A DNA stretch of 64,000 bases from CATQGW01 sp965262235. GTDB lineage: Bacteria > Chloroflexota > Dehalococcoidia > Bin125. The DNA is taken from the NCBI GenBank assembly GCA_965262235.1, contig OZ253504.1, positions 310,001 through 374,000 on the forward strand, in the 5' to 3' direction. Position numbers and translations under genes: made by a program. A model generated the notes under the pieces. That model saw only the letters and a program-made list of their open reading frames with translations. It searched no databases and was not told the DNA's origin. Shown here one piece after another: positions 8,845 to 17,544 of the stretch (positions within the stretch are counted from its first letter, which is position 1; the number at the start of each line of letters is the position of its first letter).

Positions 8845-9876
8845 ATGGCGGCGTTTCGCTCCAAACGGCTCACACTTCACTTGACCGGTCTGCTGGCCGG
8901 CGCGACGCTGTGCGCGCTCGTCGCCATCGCGGCCCTGAGCGCCTTCAATTCGTCCGACGGCCCGCAGGTCGCGAGCGCCGCACCGCTCGCGTCCCACGAG
9001 CCGTGGGACCTCTGGTCCACGCCGCCCCAACCGCCGATCTACCCCGACCGCGCCAGCTGGAGCGAGCACCGGCTCTGCGAGCTCTCGAACCACGCGCAAG
9101 TGCTCGTCAATCGCACCTCAAACCGCATCGGCGTCGCCGCGGTCGACCTTGTCGATGGCCAGCTCTGGGTCGGCGGCGACGCCGGCACGTTCGCGCTGCA
9201 CAGCGTCGCCAAGGCGCCGATCGCATGGCTCACGCTCGACGCCGCCGAGCGCCGCGGCGAAGCCCTCTCCCCGACGCTTGAGTTCGGGTTGCAGCAGATG
9301 ATCGCCTGGAGCAACAACGAGGCGGTCCCCCTGATGCTGGAGTACATCGGCGGGCTGCCCGTGCTCGGCGACTTCTACCGCGCCCACGAGCTCGACGGCA
9401 TGGTCGAGCACTTCAATGAGTTCTCCTGGGGGCGTGCCCGCGGCCGCCCGGCCGACGTCGCCGCCACATTCGCCGTGCTCGCCACCGCCGACGACATCTC
9501 CCCGGCGGTGCGCGAAGACGCCTTCGAGCTGCTGCGCATGGTGATCGACGACCAACGCTGGGGCGCCGCCGACCCGCCCGCAGCGCTGCATGGCTGGTCG
9601 GCGCTCGTCAAGACGGGCCAGTTCGTGCAGCCGCGCGAGGGCCTGCGCCTCAACAGCGCCGCGATCTGGCTCGACGCCGCCGGCCACCCCCGTTACATCG
9701 TCGCGATCATGGCCGCCGAACAGACCGAATGGGGCGTCACGTTGCAGCGCGCGGACGTGATCGGCGCCGCGATCGGCGCAGCGATCGCCGCCCGCGAAAT
9801 GGGCGGCGAACCGCCCCCAGCCATCTGCGCCCCAACGCTCGACGCGTCCGTCACCGCCACCTTCGCACGCCGCTGA
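8845..9876 (+). CDS. Exported serine hydrolase of class A beta-lactamase fold
   Basis: 343 residues from the ATG at 8845, with an N-terminal hydrophobic stretch (residues 11-34, LHLTGLLAGATLCALVAIAA) serving as signal anchor. The three active-site motifs of penicillin-recognising enzymes are visible and well spaced: S120-V-A-K123 (SxxK), S156-N-N (SxN) and K256-T-G (KTG). A PADVAAT segment matches the class A pattern downstream of the omega region, but I see no convincing ExxLN glutamate, so real beta-lactamase activity is doubtful. It could be a D,D-peptidase-like or inactive penicillin-binding relative. An ATG 60 nt upstream is less likely because the residues it adds are not signal-like. 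Confidence 0.82.
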   Translation: MAAFRSKRLTLHLTGLLAGATLCALVAIAALSAFNSSDGPQVASAAPLASHEPWDLWSTPPQPPIYPDRASWSEHRLCELSNHAQVLVNRTSNRIGVAAVDLVDGQLWVGGDAGTFALHSVAKAPIAWLTLDAAERRGEALSPTLEFGLQQMIAWSNNEAVPLMLEYIGGLPVLGDFYRAHELDGMVEHFNEFSWGRARGRPADVAATFAVLATADDISPAVREDAFELLRMVIDDQRWGAADPPAALHGWSALVKTGQFVQPREGLRLNSAAIWLDAAGHPRYIVAIMAAEQTEWGVTLQRADVIGAAIGAAIAAREMGGEPPPAICAPTLDASVTATFARR

Positions 9877-9901
9877 TCGCGGCCCCCTATTTGCGGAAGC
9901 C

Positions 9902-9975
9902 CTGGGAATCCTCTGAACAAGTCAGATCCCCTCTCCCCCCGCTTCGCGGGGGAAGATGCCGAAGGCAGAGCAACT
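9902..9975. repeat. REP/MITE-like element, left half (family i)
   Basis: CCTCTGAACAAGTCAGATCC is the conserved terminus, followed by the CCCCCCGCttcGCGGGGG hairpin and GATGCCGAAGGCAGAG. It lies between the serine hydrolase and the next repeat, in a convergent gap. Confidence 0.8.
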
Positions 9976-10016
9976 GTGTTGAAGATCAACTCAGTCGGCG
10001 CTGTTGGCGCCCTGTC

Positions 10017-10193
10017 CGTCATTCCTGCGGAGGCAGGAATCCAGGCGATCTGTGGGGGTCAAGGGCGCTCCCAATATTCGACGGCGCCCGATCATGCGCG
10101 GTGCGCTGGGGGCTCTGGCGGGCCGTCGGGCAGATGGGAGCTCGTCGCACCGTTGGGCGGTCGCATGGATTCCTGCCTCCGCAGGAATGACGG
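10017..10193. repeat. dRS3-like bounded repeat RS1 (family ii)
   Basis: A core of about 122 bp is bounded by the inverted palindromes TCATTCCTGCGGAGGCAGG (left) and GGATTCCTGCCTCCGCAGG (right). Flanks on both sides are shared with the copy at 59437-59638, but the core there is in the reverse orientation. Confidence 0.85.
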
Positions 10194-10288
10194 AACCAGC
10201 AGCTCCCGAGCCAGCGCGAACATACAAAGGGGGGGGGGTCTGCCGCGAACATCGCGGTGGGAATTCACATCTGCTACTACGGGGCCGG

Positions 10289-10365
10289 CCCCCCTCTGTC
10301 ACTCCGTGACATCTCCCCCCGCAGAGCGGGGGGAGAGCAGAGAGCGCCGGCGCAACGATTTTCTC
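10289..10365. repeat. REP/MITE-like element, right half (family i)
   Basis: Reads CCCCCCTCTGTCACTCCGTG, then the CCCCCCGCagaGCGGGGGG hairpin. The terminus AGAGCGCC-GGCGCA-CGATTTTCTC is the same alternative end as at 17508-17535. It abuts the thiolase stop codon. Confidence 0.75.
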
Positions 10366-10374
10366 CGCAACCCC

Positions 10375-11589
10375 CTAGTTGCGGAAGATCGCCGACGAAA
10401 TCGGCGCCGACGCCGGGCCTGCCGCCACCAGACACGTCCGCGCGCCCTCGATCGGGTTCGACGAGTCACCGCGCAGCTGACGGACCGCCTCCACCGCCAG
10501 ATTGAACCCGTGCGTGTAGGCCTCGGCCAGATTCCCGCCGCTGGTGTTGATCGGAAACTCCCCGGCGTGCGGCGCGCCCGGGTCGGCCACGTCGATGTGC
10601 TCCAGACGCCCGCCCTCAACGAACGGCCCACCCTCGCCGCGCTCGCAGAACTTATGGTCCTCGATCGTCGTCAGCACCTGACCGGTGAAGTTCTCGTAGA
10701 GCTGCGCGCAGTCGATCTCCTCCGGCCCCATCCCCGCTGCCGCGTAGAGCCGATCCACCATCGTGCTGTAGTTCGAGCCCACGAAGTCGGGATGCCAGAA
10801 TCCGTCCACCACACCGAGCTGCCGATGACCCGAGCCCTGCACCGAGCCGGCCAGATAGACCGGCTTGTTCGGGAAATCGCGCGCGACCGACGCCGGCGCC
10901 ACGATCATCGCCGCCGCGCCATCCGTCTCCAGGCAGCAGTCGTACAGCCGAAACGGATCGGCGATCATCCGCGAATTCTGGTGGTCCTCCAGCGTGATCG
11001 GCCGCCCGTTCATCACCGCCCGCGGATTGCGCTGCGCGTGCTTGTTCGCCGCCACCGCGATCTGCCCGAGCTGCGCCGAGGTCGTGCCGTACTCGTGCAT
11101 ATGACGACGAGTCCGCATCGCCAGATATTGCGCCGGCGACATCAGCCCTTGCGGCACGTTGAACGCGTACGGCCCGCGCAGCCGCCCCGCCCGACGGTTC
11201 AGCCCGAAGCGCCCGAACTCGCCCTGCGCCAACGCCCGATAGACCACGACGAACCGCGCGTAGCCCGCATAAATGCCCGCCGCCGCGTTCCCAATCGCCG
11301 CGCAGACACCGCCCCCACCACCGCCGTAGACCATGCTCGCGAAGCCGTAGTACGGAAGGTCGAGCGCCGTCGAGAGCCGATTCGGGTCGTTGCGGTCGCC
11401 CGAGTACGACGAGAATCCGTCAATCTGCCGCGGATCCAGCCCCGCATCCGCGCAGGCCGCCAGGATCGCCTCGATCGCCAGCTGAAACTCCGGCCGCCCA
11501 ATCTGCCCGTGCTTCGTGTACTCCGTCTCGCCCACCCCAATCACACAAACCGCGTCCCGAATCCCCTGGTCAAACCCGTTGTCTGCCAT
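10375..11589 (-). CDS. Thiolase family protein (SCP-x / lipid-transfer type)
   Basis: 404 residues. Non-decarboxylating thiolase-fold enzymes of this group cleave or form C-C bonds on acyl-CoAs together with an OB-fold partner. Seen: CVIGVGETEY at the N-terminus, a glycine run with one cysteine (YGGGGGGVCAAIGNAA) where thiolases carry the nucleophilic Cys, CLETDGAAAMIVAP, DCAQLYENFT, and the C-terminal NTSGGNLAEAYTHG loop with its His. The ATG follows GGGAGG by about 6 nt. A matching Zn-ribbon/OB-fold protein lies at 8315-8773. The substrate is unknown. Confidence 0.88.
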   Translation of the reverse strand: MADNGFDQGIRDAVCVIGVGETEYTKHGQIGRPEFQLAIEAILAACADAGLDPRQIDGFSSYSGDRNDPNRLSTALDLPYYGFASMVYGGGGGGVCAAIGNAAAGIYAGYARFVVVYRALAQGEFGRFGLNRRAGRLRGPYAFNVPQGLMSPAQYLAMRTRRHMHEYGTTSAQLGQIAVAANKHAQRNPRAVMNGRPITLEDHQNSRMIADPFRLYDCCLETDGAAAMIVAPASVARDFPNKPVYLAGSVQGSGHRQLGVVDGFWHPDFVGSNYSTMVDRLYAAAGMGPEEIDCAQLYENFTGQVLTTIEDHKFCERGEGGPFVEGGRLEHIDVADPGAPHAGEFPINTSGGNLAEAYTHGFNLAVEAVRQLRGDSSNPIEGARTCLVAAGPASAPISSAIFRN

Positions 11590-11692
11590 GCCGAACCTCC
11601 CCGAGCACGGAGGCTACGCGACGCGCGTCATCATTGCGACGTCGGCGATCCGCTGAGCTTCAGCGGAGGCGAACGGTCGTCAGCGGCCGCCC

Positions 11693-13138
11693 CTACTCCC
11701 GTCCATACAGAGTCCGTTGAATCGGCTTGCCTGTGTAGGGGTCAGCCAACGTCGGCAGGTCCGGCGGCTGGCGTTGCGCGCTGTTGAAGTAGTCGGCGAT
11801 CGACCAGAACTGCACCCGCGGAAACTCACGCGCCCCGACATCGATCGTGCCCAATCCCGCGGCTGCGGCGCGGGCGCCGGGAGTCGGCGACCAGTCCATT
11901 GTGATGAATATCCCGACGGCCGCTTCCATCGCAGACACGCGATTGCAGAATGCGCGCACGTCATTCACGGAGATGGATACGCCACCCTTGACTTGAGCCA
12001 GCAAGAGCGTCGAGTCGAAATCGCGAGGCGAGGCGAGCAGTCGGCCTCGTCCGTCGACGCCGCCGTCTCCGACCATGATCTCGTTCGGGACGAGACCACG
12101 CACCCGTGTGACTGCCCAACGCTCGAAGTCGGAATAGCTGTCGCGGTGCAGAGCTCGAGCGGCGGCCAGGTCCATCGGAATCCCGTTGGTCTTCGCCGTC
12201 ACGCCCAGCTTCGGCAGCCGCTCATTGAGGATGATGTCGATCGCGGTCGCTGAGATGTCGATCCCGACCCACTCGCGATCCAGTCGCGCCGCAGCCGCGA
12301 TGGTGGTACCGCAGCCGCAGAAGGGGTCGAGGACGATGTCGCCGGTCCGAGTGGATGCCTTAACGATCCGTTCGAGCAACTCCAGCGGCTTCTGCGTCGG
12401 GTACCCGAGCCGCTCGTCGCCGTACGGCCGCGAGATGCCACGCCACCAATCCTCCACGATCTTCCCCTTCGGATTTCGCGTGTAGGTCCTGCCCGGCGCG
12501 CGAGTGTCGGCGCCGGCAAAGACGGTCGCCTCGTAGTCCGAGTCGTAGGGCACGCGGACCGCATCGCCGTCGAAATAGTAGCTGTCCGATTTGGTGTATC
12601 GGAAGATCACGTCATGTTTCCTGGGGAAGTCACTCTTGGGAACCCCGCCGCCCGAATAGCACCACACGATCTCGTTGCGGAAGTTCCGCGCACCGAAGAT
12701 CGCGTCCATCAAAAGCTTCAAATAATGGGATGCCGTGGGATCGCTGTGCAAATAGATCGTCGCGGTCGTTTTCATCAGCCGGCGCGCGGCGTTCAGACGA
12801 TCCGCCATGTAGGTGAGATACGAGAGCATCCCGCAATCACCCAGAATCGACCGCAGGCCGCTGATCGCGGCGCGTGCAGGGTGCCCCTCCGAGCGGAGGA
12901 TCTCCTGCGTCCGCTGCTCGGCTCGCAGGTCCCATGACCACGTGTCCTCAAAGGCCCGCACCTGCGCGGCCACGCCGTTGCCTTTGCCGAAGAGGATGTT
13001 GTACGTGGCGTTGCTGTTGAACGGCGGGTCCAGGTAGACCAGATCAACCGTCTCCGGCTCCAAGGCGCCCATCACTTCCAGACAGTCGCCGTAATAGAGC
13101 GTGCCGGGTTCGACGGGACTCAGTTCGCGTCGCTGCAC
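11693..13138 (-). CDS. Beta-class DNA methyltransferase with C-terminal Mrr-like nuclease domain
   Basis: 481 residues from a GTG behind GGAGGGG. The N-terminal ~310 residues are an adenine-N6/cytosine-N4 methyltransferase of beta order: DPPF at 37-40 first, then YPTQKPLELLERIV (245-259) and the AdoMet motif LDPFCGCGTT (270-279). The C-terminal part (about 345-445) has GDGGVDGRG (D362) followed by LLLAQVKGG (Q382, K384), which matches the D-x(n)-QxK active site of Mrr-type restriction endonucleases. GIFITMDWSPTPGAR then resembles the tail of that domain. One chain could therefore both modify and cut DNA. No separate restriction subunit or specificity subunit lies nearby. Confidence 0.88.
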   Translation of the reverse strand: MQRRELSPVEPGTLYYGDCLEVMGALEPETVDLVYLDPPFNSNATYNILFGKGNGVAAQVRAFEDTWSWDLRAEQRTQEILRSEGHPARAAISGLRSILGDCGMLSYLTYMADRLNAARRLMKTTATIYLHSDPTASHYLKLLMDAIFGARNFRNEIVWCYSGGGVPKSDFPRKHDVIFRYTKSDSYYFDGDAVRVPYDSDYEATVFAGADTRAPGRTYTRNPKGKIVEDWWRGISRPYGDERLGYPTQKPLELLERIVKASTRTGDIVLDPFCGCGTTIAAAARLDREWVGIDISATAIDIILNERLPKLGVTAKTNGIPMDLAAARALHRDSYSDFERWAVTRVRGLVPNEIMVGDGGVDGRGRLLASPRDFDSTLLLAQVKGGVSISVNDVRAFCNRVSAMEAAVGIFITMDWSPTPGARAAAAGLGTIDVGAREFPRVQFWSIADYFNSAQRQPPDLPTLADPYTGKPIQRTLYGRE

Positions 13139-13204
13139 TCGCCCCTCCGTCTCGATCGATTTCCGGCGCTCGCACTAATGTACCAGCGGCCAGCGCGGTC
13201 CAGC

Positions 13205-13243
13205 TGAGACTATCTTGCTGCGCAGGTCAACAGGAGGTGACGA
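13205..13243 (+). promoter_or_regulatory. Promoter-like TATCTT and strong Shine-Dalgarno for the esterase
   Basis: TATCTT (13209-13214) fits the TANNNT -10 form seen elsewhere in the window. AGGAGGTGA lies 3 nt before the ATG at 13244, a near-perfect anti-16S match that fixes the start. Confidence 0.45.
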
Positions 13244-14530
13244 ATGTCTGAGTTTGCCGGCCTGCCGGTTGCGGTCCCGGAGGATGTGGGATTCGATTCG
13301 GCGCGCCTCGCGCGGATCGACGCCACGATGGCGGCTGCGGTTGAGCGCGGCGAGGTCCCCGGCGTCGTGACCGTCGTGCTGCGCCACGGCCAGGTCGCGC
13401 ACGCCAGCACCCATGGCTACCTCGACATCGAGCGCCGGACGCCGCTGCAGCTCGACTCGCTATTCCGCATGTACTCCCAGACCAAGCCGGTCGTCGCGGC
13501 GCTGACCATGCAGCTCCAGGAAGAAGGCCTGTTCTTCGTCGACCATCCGATCACTAACTGGCTGCCGGAGTTCGAGGGCCGCCAGGTGGCCGCCCCGCTG
13601 AGCGCCTCGCAGCACGTCCGCGGCGTCCCGCTGCAGCTCAGCGTGACTGAGCCGATGGAGCGCCAGATCACCATTCGCGACCTGATGACGATGACCTCCG
13701 GGCTGCCCAGCATGGGCAACACGCCGGCGAACCTCTGGCCGTTCCTCGCGCAGGTCTGGGAAGGCTCCGGCTTCTCGCCCACCGACCTGGGCGAGGCCGA
13801 CCGCGACAAGACGCACGAGGACATGGTCGTCGCCTGCGCCGCGCTGCCCAACGCCCGCCAGCCCGGCGCCGGCTGGGAGTACGGCTTCGACTTCGACGTG
13901 TTGACCGTGCTACTCGAGCGCGCCACGGGCCAGTCACTCGACACCTTGCTGCAGGAGCGCATCTTTGGGCCTCTGGGGCTCGAGGACTGCGGCTTCTACT
14001 GCCCGCCCGAGCTCGCCTCGCGGCTCGTCACCAACCACCACTGGGGACCCGACGGCGCGTTGATTCCGCGCGAACGCCCGGAGGACTCCGAGAAGGTCCG
14101 CGAATCGCTCGGCCGCCAAGTCTCCGGCAACGGCCTCTTCGGCGGCGTGCTGATGACGCCCGCCGGATACACCCGCTTCGCCCAGATGCTGCTCAACGGC
14201 GGCGAGCTTGACGGCCAGCGCATCCTCGGCCGCAAGACGATCGAGCTGATGACCGCCAACCACATCGGCGACTGGGACATCGACCTCGCCGTCGGCCCCG
14301 GCTATGGCTTCGGCTACGGCTATTGCACGCTGAAGACGATCGGCAAGGGCGCCCTGCCCGGCTCGCCGGGCACATACGGCTGGGGCGGCGCGGCCGGCAC
14401 CATGTTCTTCGTCGACCCCGCTGAGGACCTGATCGGCCTGTTCTTCACCCACGTCTTCCTCTACCAGTTCAACCCCACCGCCGACCTCGCCGAACGCTTC
14501 CAGAAGCACACCTACGAGGCGCTCACCTAA
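13244..14530 (+). CDS. Beta-lactamase-fold serine hydrolase (EstB/class C-like esterase)
   Basis: 428 residues without signal peptide, so probably cytoplasmic. Seen: S78-Q-T-K81 (MYSQTKPVVAALTMQ), the SxxK nucleophile motif; IRDLMTMTSGLP, the typical class C region; GAGWEYGFDFDVL, where family members carry the YxN-like tyrosine; and a C-terminal YGWGGAAGTMFFVDP in place of KTG (HxG-like variant). These features match family VIII carboxylesterases and related beta-lactamase-like hydrolases. The substrate cannot be told from sequence. It faces away from the methyltransferase and probably has its own promoter. Confidence 0.88.
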   Translation: MSEFAGLPVAVPEDVGFDSARLARIDATMAAAVERGEVPGVVTVVLRHGQVAHASTHGYLDIERRTPLQLDSLFRMYSQTKPVVAALTMQLQEEGLFFVDHPITNWLPEFEGRQVAAPLSASQHVRGVPLQLSVTEPMERQITIRDLMTMTSGLPSMGNTPANLWPFLAQVWEGSGFSPTDLGEADRDKTHEDMVVACAALPNARQPGAGWEYGFDFDVLTVLLERATGQSLDTLLQERIFGPLGLEDCGFYCPPELASRLVTNHHWGPDGALIPRERPEDSEKVRESLGRQVSGNGLFGGVLMTPAGYTRFAQMLLNGGELDGQRILGRKTIELMTANHIGDWDIDLAVGPGYGFGYGYCTLKTIGKGALPGSPGTYGWGGAAGTMFFVDPAEDLIGLFFTHVFLYQFNPTADLAERFQKHTYEALT

Positions 14531-14658
14531 CCGCTGACCGGCAGCAAAAGGGTCCTTGCCTACTCCCCCACCTCAAAGGAGGCTGCCACCGCGGGCGGCG
14601 GAAGCCACACCGCTGCCGCCGCGCGCGTGCGAAAGCGACGACAAACCCAAGTCCCGAC

Positions 14659-14670
14659 TACCATGACCGC
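14659..14670 (+). promoter_or_regulatory. Putative leaderless -10 element (TACCAT + 6 nt + ATG)
   Basis: TACCAT at 14659-14664 is separated by exactly 6 nt from the ATG at 14671, and no Shine-Dalgarno is present. The same geometry occurs before the genes at 56167, 58456 and 63717. Confidence 0.5.
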
Positions 14671-15945
14671 ATGACGAATAGGCAAGCCCCATATCCGTTG
14701 AGCGCGGCACGGGCCGTCGTGCTGCATGCTCAAGGACTTGACACGCCGCCGCCCAACACCGCCCCCGACGCTGACGCCCTCTATCACATGGTGGAACGCA
14801 TCGGCTGGGTCCAGATCGACACGCTCCAGGTGGTGCACCGCAGCCAATACCTGGCCCTCTGGAGCAGGCTGGGCGCATACGATACCGAGATTCTCGACCG
14901 GCTGGCATTCGGCGATGGCGGCATCGGCAACGGCACGGACAGCCACAACGAGCGGCGCCTGTTCGAGTATTGGATGCATGCCGCCTGCATCATCCCGCTG
15001 ACCCTCTACCGCAACGTGCTGCCCACGATGCTCCGCCGTGCCATGGACAAGCGCCGCCGCGAATGGCTCGAAGATGCCGCGAACAGAGCACTGTTGGACG
15101 CCGTGCGCGAACATGTGCGCGCGAACGGCACGGCGCGCTCCGCCGACTTCGAGCGCAGCGACGGCAGACGCGGCGCATGGTGGGACTGGAAACCCGCCAA
15201 AATCGCGCTTGAGCACCTCTACAACACTGGCGAGCTGACCATCGCCAACCGCGTCAACTTCCAGCGTATCTACGGGCTGACAGAACACGTGCTGCCCGGC
15301 TGGGTCAACACCACGCCTCCAACCGAGGAAGAGGCGAACCTGACGCTGCTCGACCAGTCGGCGCGCTCACTGGGCGTCTGCTCCGCGGCGCAGTTGGCCG
15401 ACTACTGCGGCGTCAAGCGCACCCCCGCCAAGCCGTTAGTGCAGCGCATGCTGAACGACGGCACGCTCGTCCGCGTGAACGCCGAAATGCTTGACGGCAG
15501 CGTCGCCGAGCAGGTCGTCCACCGCGACAGCCTGCCGCTGCTGGAGCGCGCCGCGGACGGAGACATCACGCCGCGCCACACCACCTTCCTGTCGCCGTTC
15601 GACAGCCTGTTCTGGGCCCAGGGCCGTGACATGCAGTTCTGGGGCTTCCGCCAAACGCTCGAGGCATACAAGCCAGCGCCGATCCGGGAGTGGGGCTACT
15701 TCTGTCTGCCCATCCTGCACGGGGCCGAGCTGGTCGGGCGCTTCGACCCCAAGCTCGAGCGTCGCACCGGCACGCTGCACCTCAAGCGCCTGTATCTGGA
15801 AGTCGGGGTGCAGCCGGACGACGCCCTGATCGCCGGCGTCGCCTCCGCAATGCGCAGCTTCATGGCCTTCCACGCCGCCACCGACCTGGTCATCGAGCAC
15901 AGCAAACCGCGCAGCCTGCGCCGCAAGCTCCTCGCGGCCATCTAG
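14671..15945 (+). CDS. YcaQ/AlkZ-family (HTH_42) DNA glycosylase
   Basis: 424 residues, winged-helix DNA glycosylase family that unhooks interstrand crosslinks or removes bulky alkylated bases. Seen: the N-terminal LSAARAVVLHAQGL and IGWVQIDTLQVVHRSQYLALWSR. QID fits the QxD catalytic form of the YcaQ branch rather than the QxQ of AlkZ. Further on are FEYWMHAACIIPLTLY, RGAWWDWKPAKIALEHL and the C-terminal FLSPFDSLFWAQ. The start has no Shine-Dalgarno and a -10-like TACCAT 6 nt upstream. It is monocistronic, and a REP element begins within a few nt of its stop. Confidence 0.87.
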   Translation: MTNRQAPYPLSAARAVVLHAQGLDTPPPNTAPDADALYHMVERIGWVQIDTLQVVHRSQYLALWSRLGAYDTEILDRLAFGDGGIGNGTDSHNERRLFEYWMHAACIIPLTLYRNVLPTMLRRAMDKRRREWLEDAANRALLDAVREHVRANGTARSADFERSDGRRGAWWDWKPAKIALEHLYNTGELTIANRVNFQRIYGLTEHVLPGWVNTTPPTEEEANLTLLDQSARSLGVCSAAQLADYCGVKRTPAKPLVQRMLNDGTLVRVNAEMLDGSVAEQVVHRDSLPLLERAADGDITPRHTTFLSPFDSLFWAQGRDMQFWGFRQTLEAYKPAPIREWGYFCLPILHGAELVGRFDPKLERRTGTLHLKRLYLEVGVQPDDALIAGVASAMRSFMAFHAATDLVIEHSKPRSLRRKLLAAI

Positions 15946-16024
15946 GACTCCTCTGAACACGCCGAATCCCCTCTCCCCCCGCAAAGCGGGGGGAGATGTC
16001 ACGGAGTGACAGAGGGGGGCCCGA
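15946..16024. repeat. REP/MITE-like element (family i)
   Basis: ACTCCTCTGAACACGCCGAA follows the stop codon at once, then the CCCCCCGCaaaGCGGGGGG hairpin and a TGTCAC/GTGACA second hairpin. It sits between convergent genes. Confidence 0.8.
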
Positions 16025-16068
16025 TCCTCTCCGACCAGATACAGCAACGGCAGAGAGTCGGCAGCGCC

Positions 16069-17244
16069 CTACTCCCCGATGATGCGCTGCGGGAAATCGG
16101 CTGCGGGGTAGTTGGCCAGCGCCGCCTCATCCAGATCGATGCCCAGGCCGGGGGTGCTGGGGACCCGCAGGTAGCCGTCCTCAAGTTCAAACGGCGGCGT
16201 CGCGACCTCCCGGCCCCACGGCTCGAAGTTGACGAAGTACTCCGTGATCAGGAAGTTCGGCATCGTCGACGCCGCCTGCAGCGTCGACGCCAGCGCCACC
16301 GTCGTGCTGTTGTAGTTGTGCGGCGCGACGGCCACGAAATAGACCTCCGCCATCGCCGCGATCTCCGTCAGCTCGCGAATCCCACCCACGTTGGCCACGT
16401 CCGGATTGATGATGTCGACCGCGCCCTGCTCGAAGACCTCGCGGAATTCGAACTTCGTATAGAGCTCCTCGCCGGTCACGGTCGGGATGTTGATCTGCCG
16501 CGTCGCCTGCGCCAGCGCCGTGACGTTCTCGGCCCAGACCGGCTCCTCGAACCAGAACGGCCGGTACTGCTCCACCGCCCGCGCGAGCCGCACCGCGTGC
16601 ATCGGCGCCAGCCGGCGGTGAACCTCGATCAGCACGTCCACCTTGTCGCCGACCGCCTCGCGCACCACCCGCACCCGCTCGACCGCCAGCTCTTCCTGCT
16701 CCCGCGTAATCCAGCTGCGCCAGCGACCCGGCACCGGGTCGAACTTCAGCGCCGTGAAACCGCGCTCAACCATCGCCTCCGCGCGCGCCGCCAGCTCCTC
16801 CAGCGAGTCCATCCGCGCCCAGCCGTTGGCGTAGACCCGCAGCCGATAGCGCAGCGCCCCGCCGAGCAGCTCGTGCACCGGCATGCCCGCCCGCTTACCG
16901 GCCAGGTCCCAGAGCGCCTGCTCGATCCCACTGACCGCGCTGTAGAGGTCCATCGCCCCGCGGCGATTGCCGAAGTCGTTGTAGATCGCGTCGGTGAACG
17001 GCTTGATCTTGCGCGCGTCCCAGCCGATCACGTAGCGCTTCAGCTGGTCCAGATGCGCCCCAATCTGCACGTCGCGGTCCGACTGCGTGTAGCACTCGCC
17101 CCAACCGTGCAGGCCGTCCTCCGTCTCGAGCCGCACGAAGATCAGGTTCTTGCCCGCGATGTAGCGGTCCGGCTGCCCCGTGTCCGGCGCGGTCGGGTGA
17201 ACGATGTAGTAGCGCAGGTCAACGACGTGCACGGCAAATTCCAT
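16069..17244 (-). CDS. Mandelate racemase/muconate lactonising enzyme family (enolase superfamily) sugar-acid dehydratase-like
   Basis: 391 residues, normal for the family. Seen: an N-terminal capping region (LIFVRLETEDGLHGWGECY), then the barrel with ALKFDP (general-base Lys region), the three metal-ligand strands ending VLIEVHRR, PFWFEEPV and PTVTGEEL, NPDVANVGGI, and AVAPHNYNS with the catalytic-type His. The ExH arrangement after the first metal ligand resembles galactonate/mannonate dehydratases, so an acid-sugar dehydratase is the best guess. Expanded enolase families are known in SAR202 Chloroflexota. The gene appears to stand alone. Confidence 0.88.
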   Translation of the reverse strand: MEFAVHVVDLRYYIVHPTAPDTGQPDRYIAGKNLIFVRLETEDGLHGWGECYTQSDRDVQIGAHLDQLKRYVIGWDARKIKPFTDAIYNDFGNRRGAMDLYSAVSGIEQALWDLAGKRAGMPVHELLGGALRYRLRVYANGWARMDSLEELAARAEAMVERGFTALKFDPVPGRWRSWITREQEELAVERVRVVREAVGDKVDVLIEVHRRLAPMHAVRLARAVEQYRPFWFEEPVWAENVTALAQATRQINIPTVTGEELYTKFEFREVFEQGAVDIINPDVANVGGIRELTEIAAMAEVYFVAVAPHNYNSTTVALASTLQAASTMPNFLITEYFVNFEPWGREVATPPFELEDGYLRVPSTPGLGIDLDEAALANYPAADFPQRIIGE

Positions 17245-17336
17245 TCAAAATCAGCGGTCTGAGCGGCGGCGCGGGCAGCGTAGCATCGCGATCCGCCGCC
17301 CCCGCAACCACCACCCGGCCGCTAGCAGGCTGCTAA

Positions 17337-17540
17337 AAGAGTCACCGCGTCCGTTCCTTCTCTCCCCCCGCTGTGCGGGGGGAGATGTCACGGAGTGACA
17401 GAGGGGGGGCCGGCGCCGTCTGACCAGGTACCACCACACTGCTGAGCCTGGGACGCGGACCCCCCCCCTCTGCCTTCGGCATCTCCCCCCGCAGAGCGGG
17501 GGGAGAGCAGAGAGCGCCACCGCACCGATTTTCTCAGCGC
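17337..17540. repeat. Composite REP/MITE-like element (family i), both halves
   Basis: It consists of a left half with hairpin CCCCCCGCtgtGCGGGGGG and TGTCAC/GTGACA, a centre with CTGACCAGGTACC, and a right half ACCCCCCCTCTGCCTTCGGC plus hairpin. The end CACCGCACCGATTTTCTCAG runs to within a few nt of the vWA gene stop. Confidence 0.8.
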
Positions 17541-17544
17541 CCTG

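Noticed and set aside
8845..9876. True class A beta-lactamase (antibiotic resistance)
   Set aside because: SxxK, SxN and KTG are present, but I could not find the ExxLN glutamate needed for deacylation.
9976..11787. Plus-strand frame of 603 codons through RS1 and opposite the thiolase
   Set aside because: The first part is repeat DNA and the rest is an Arg/His/Pro-rich shadow.
14560..15288. 242-codon minus-strand frame over the YcaQ-like gene
   Set aside because: No motif, and the plus strand has continuous HTH_42 family motifs.
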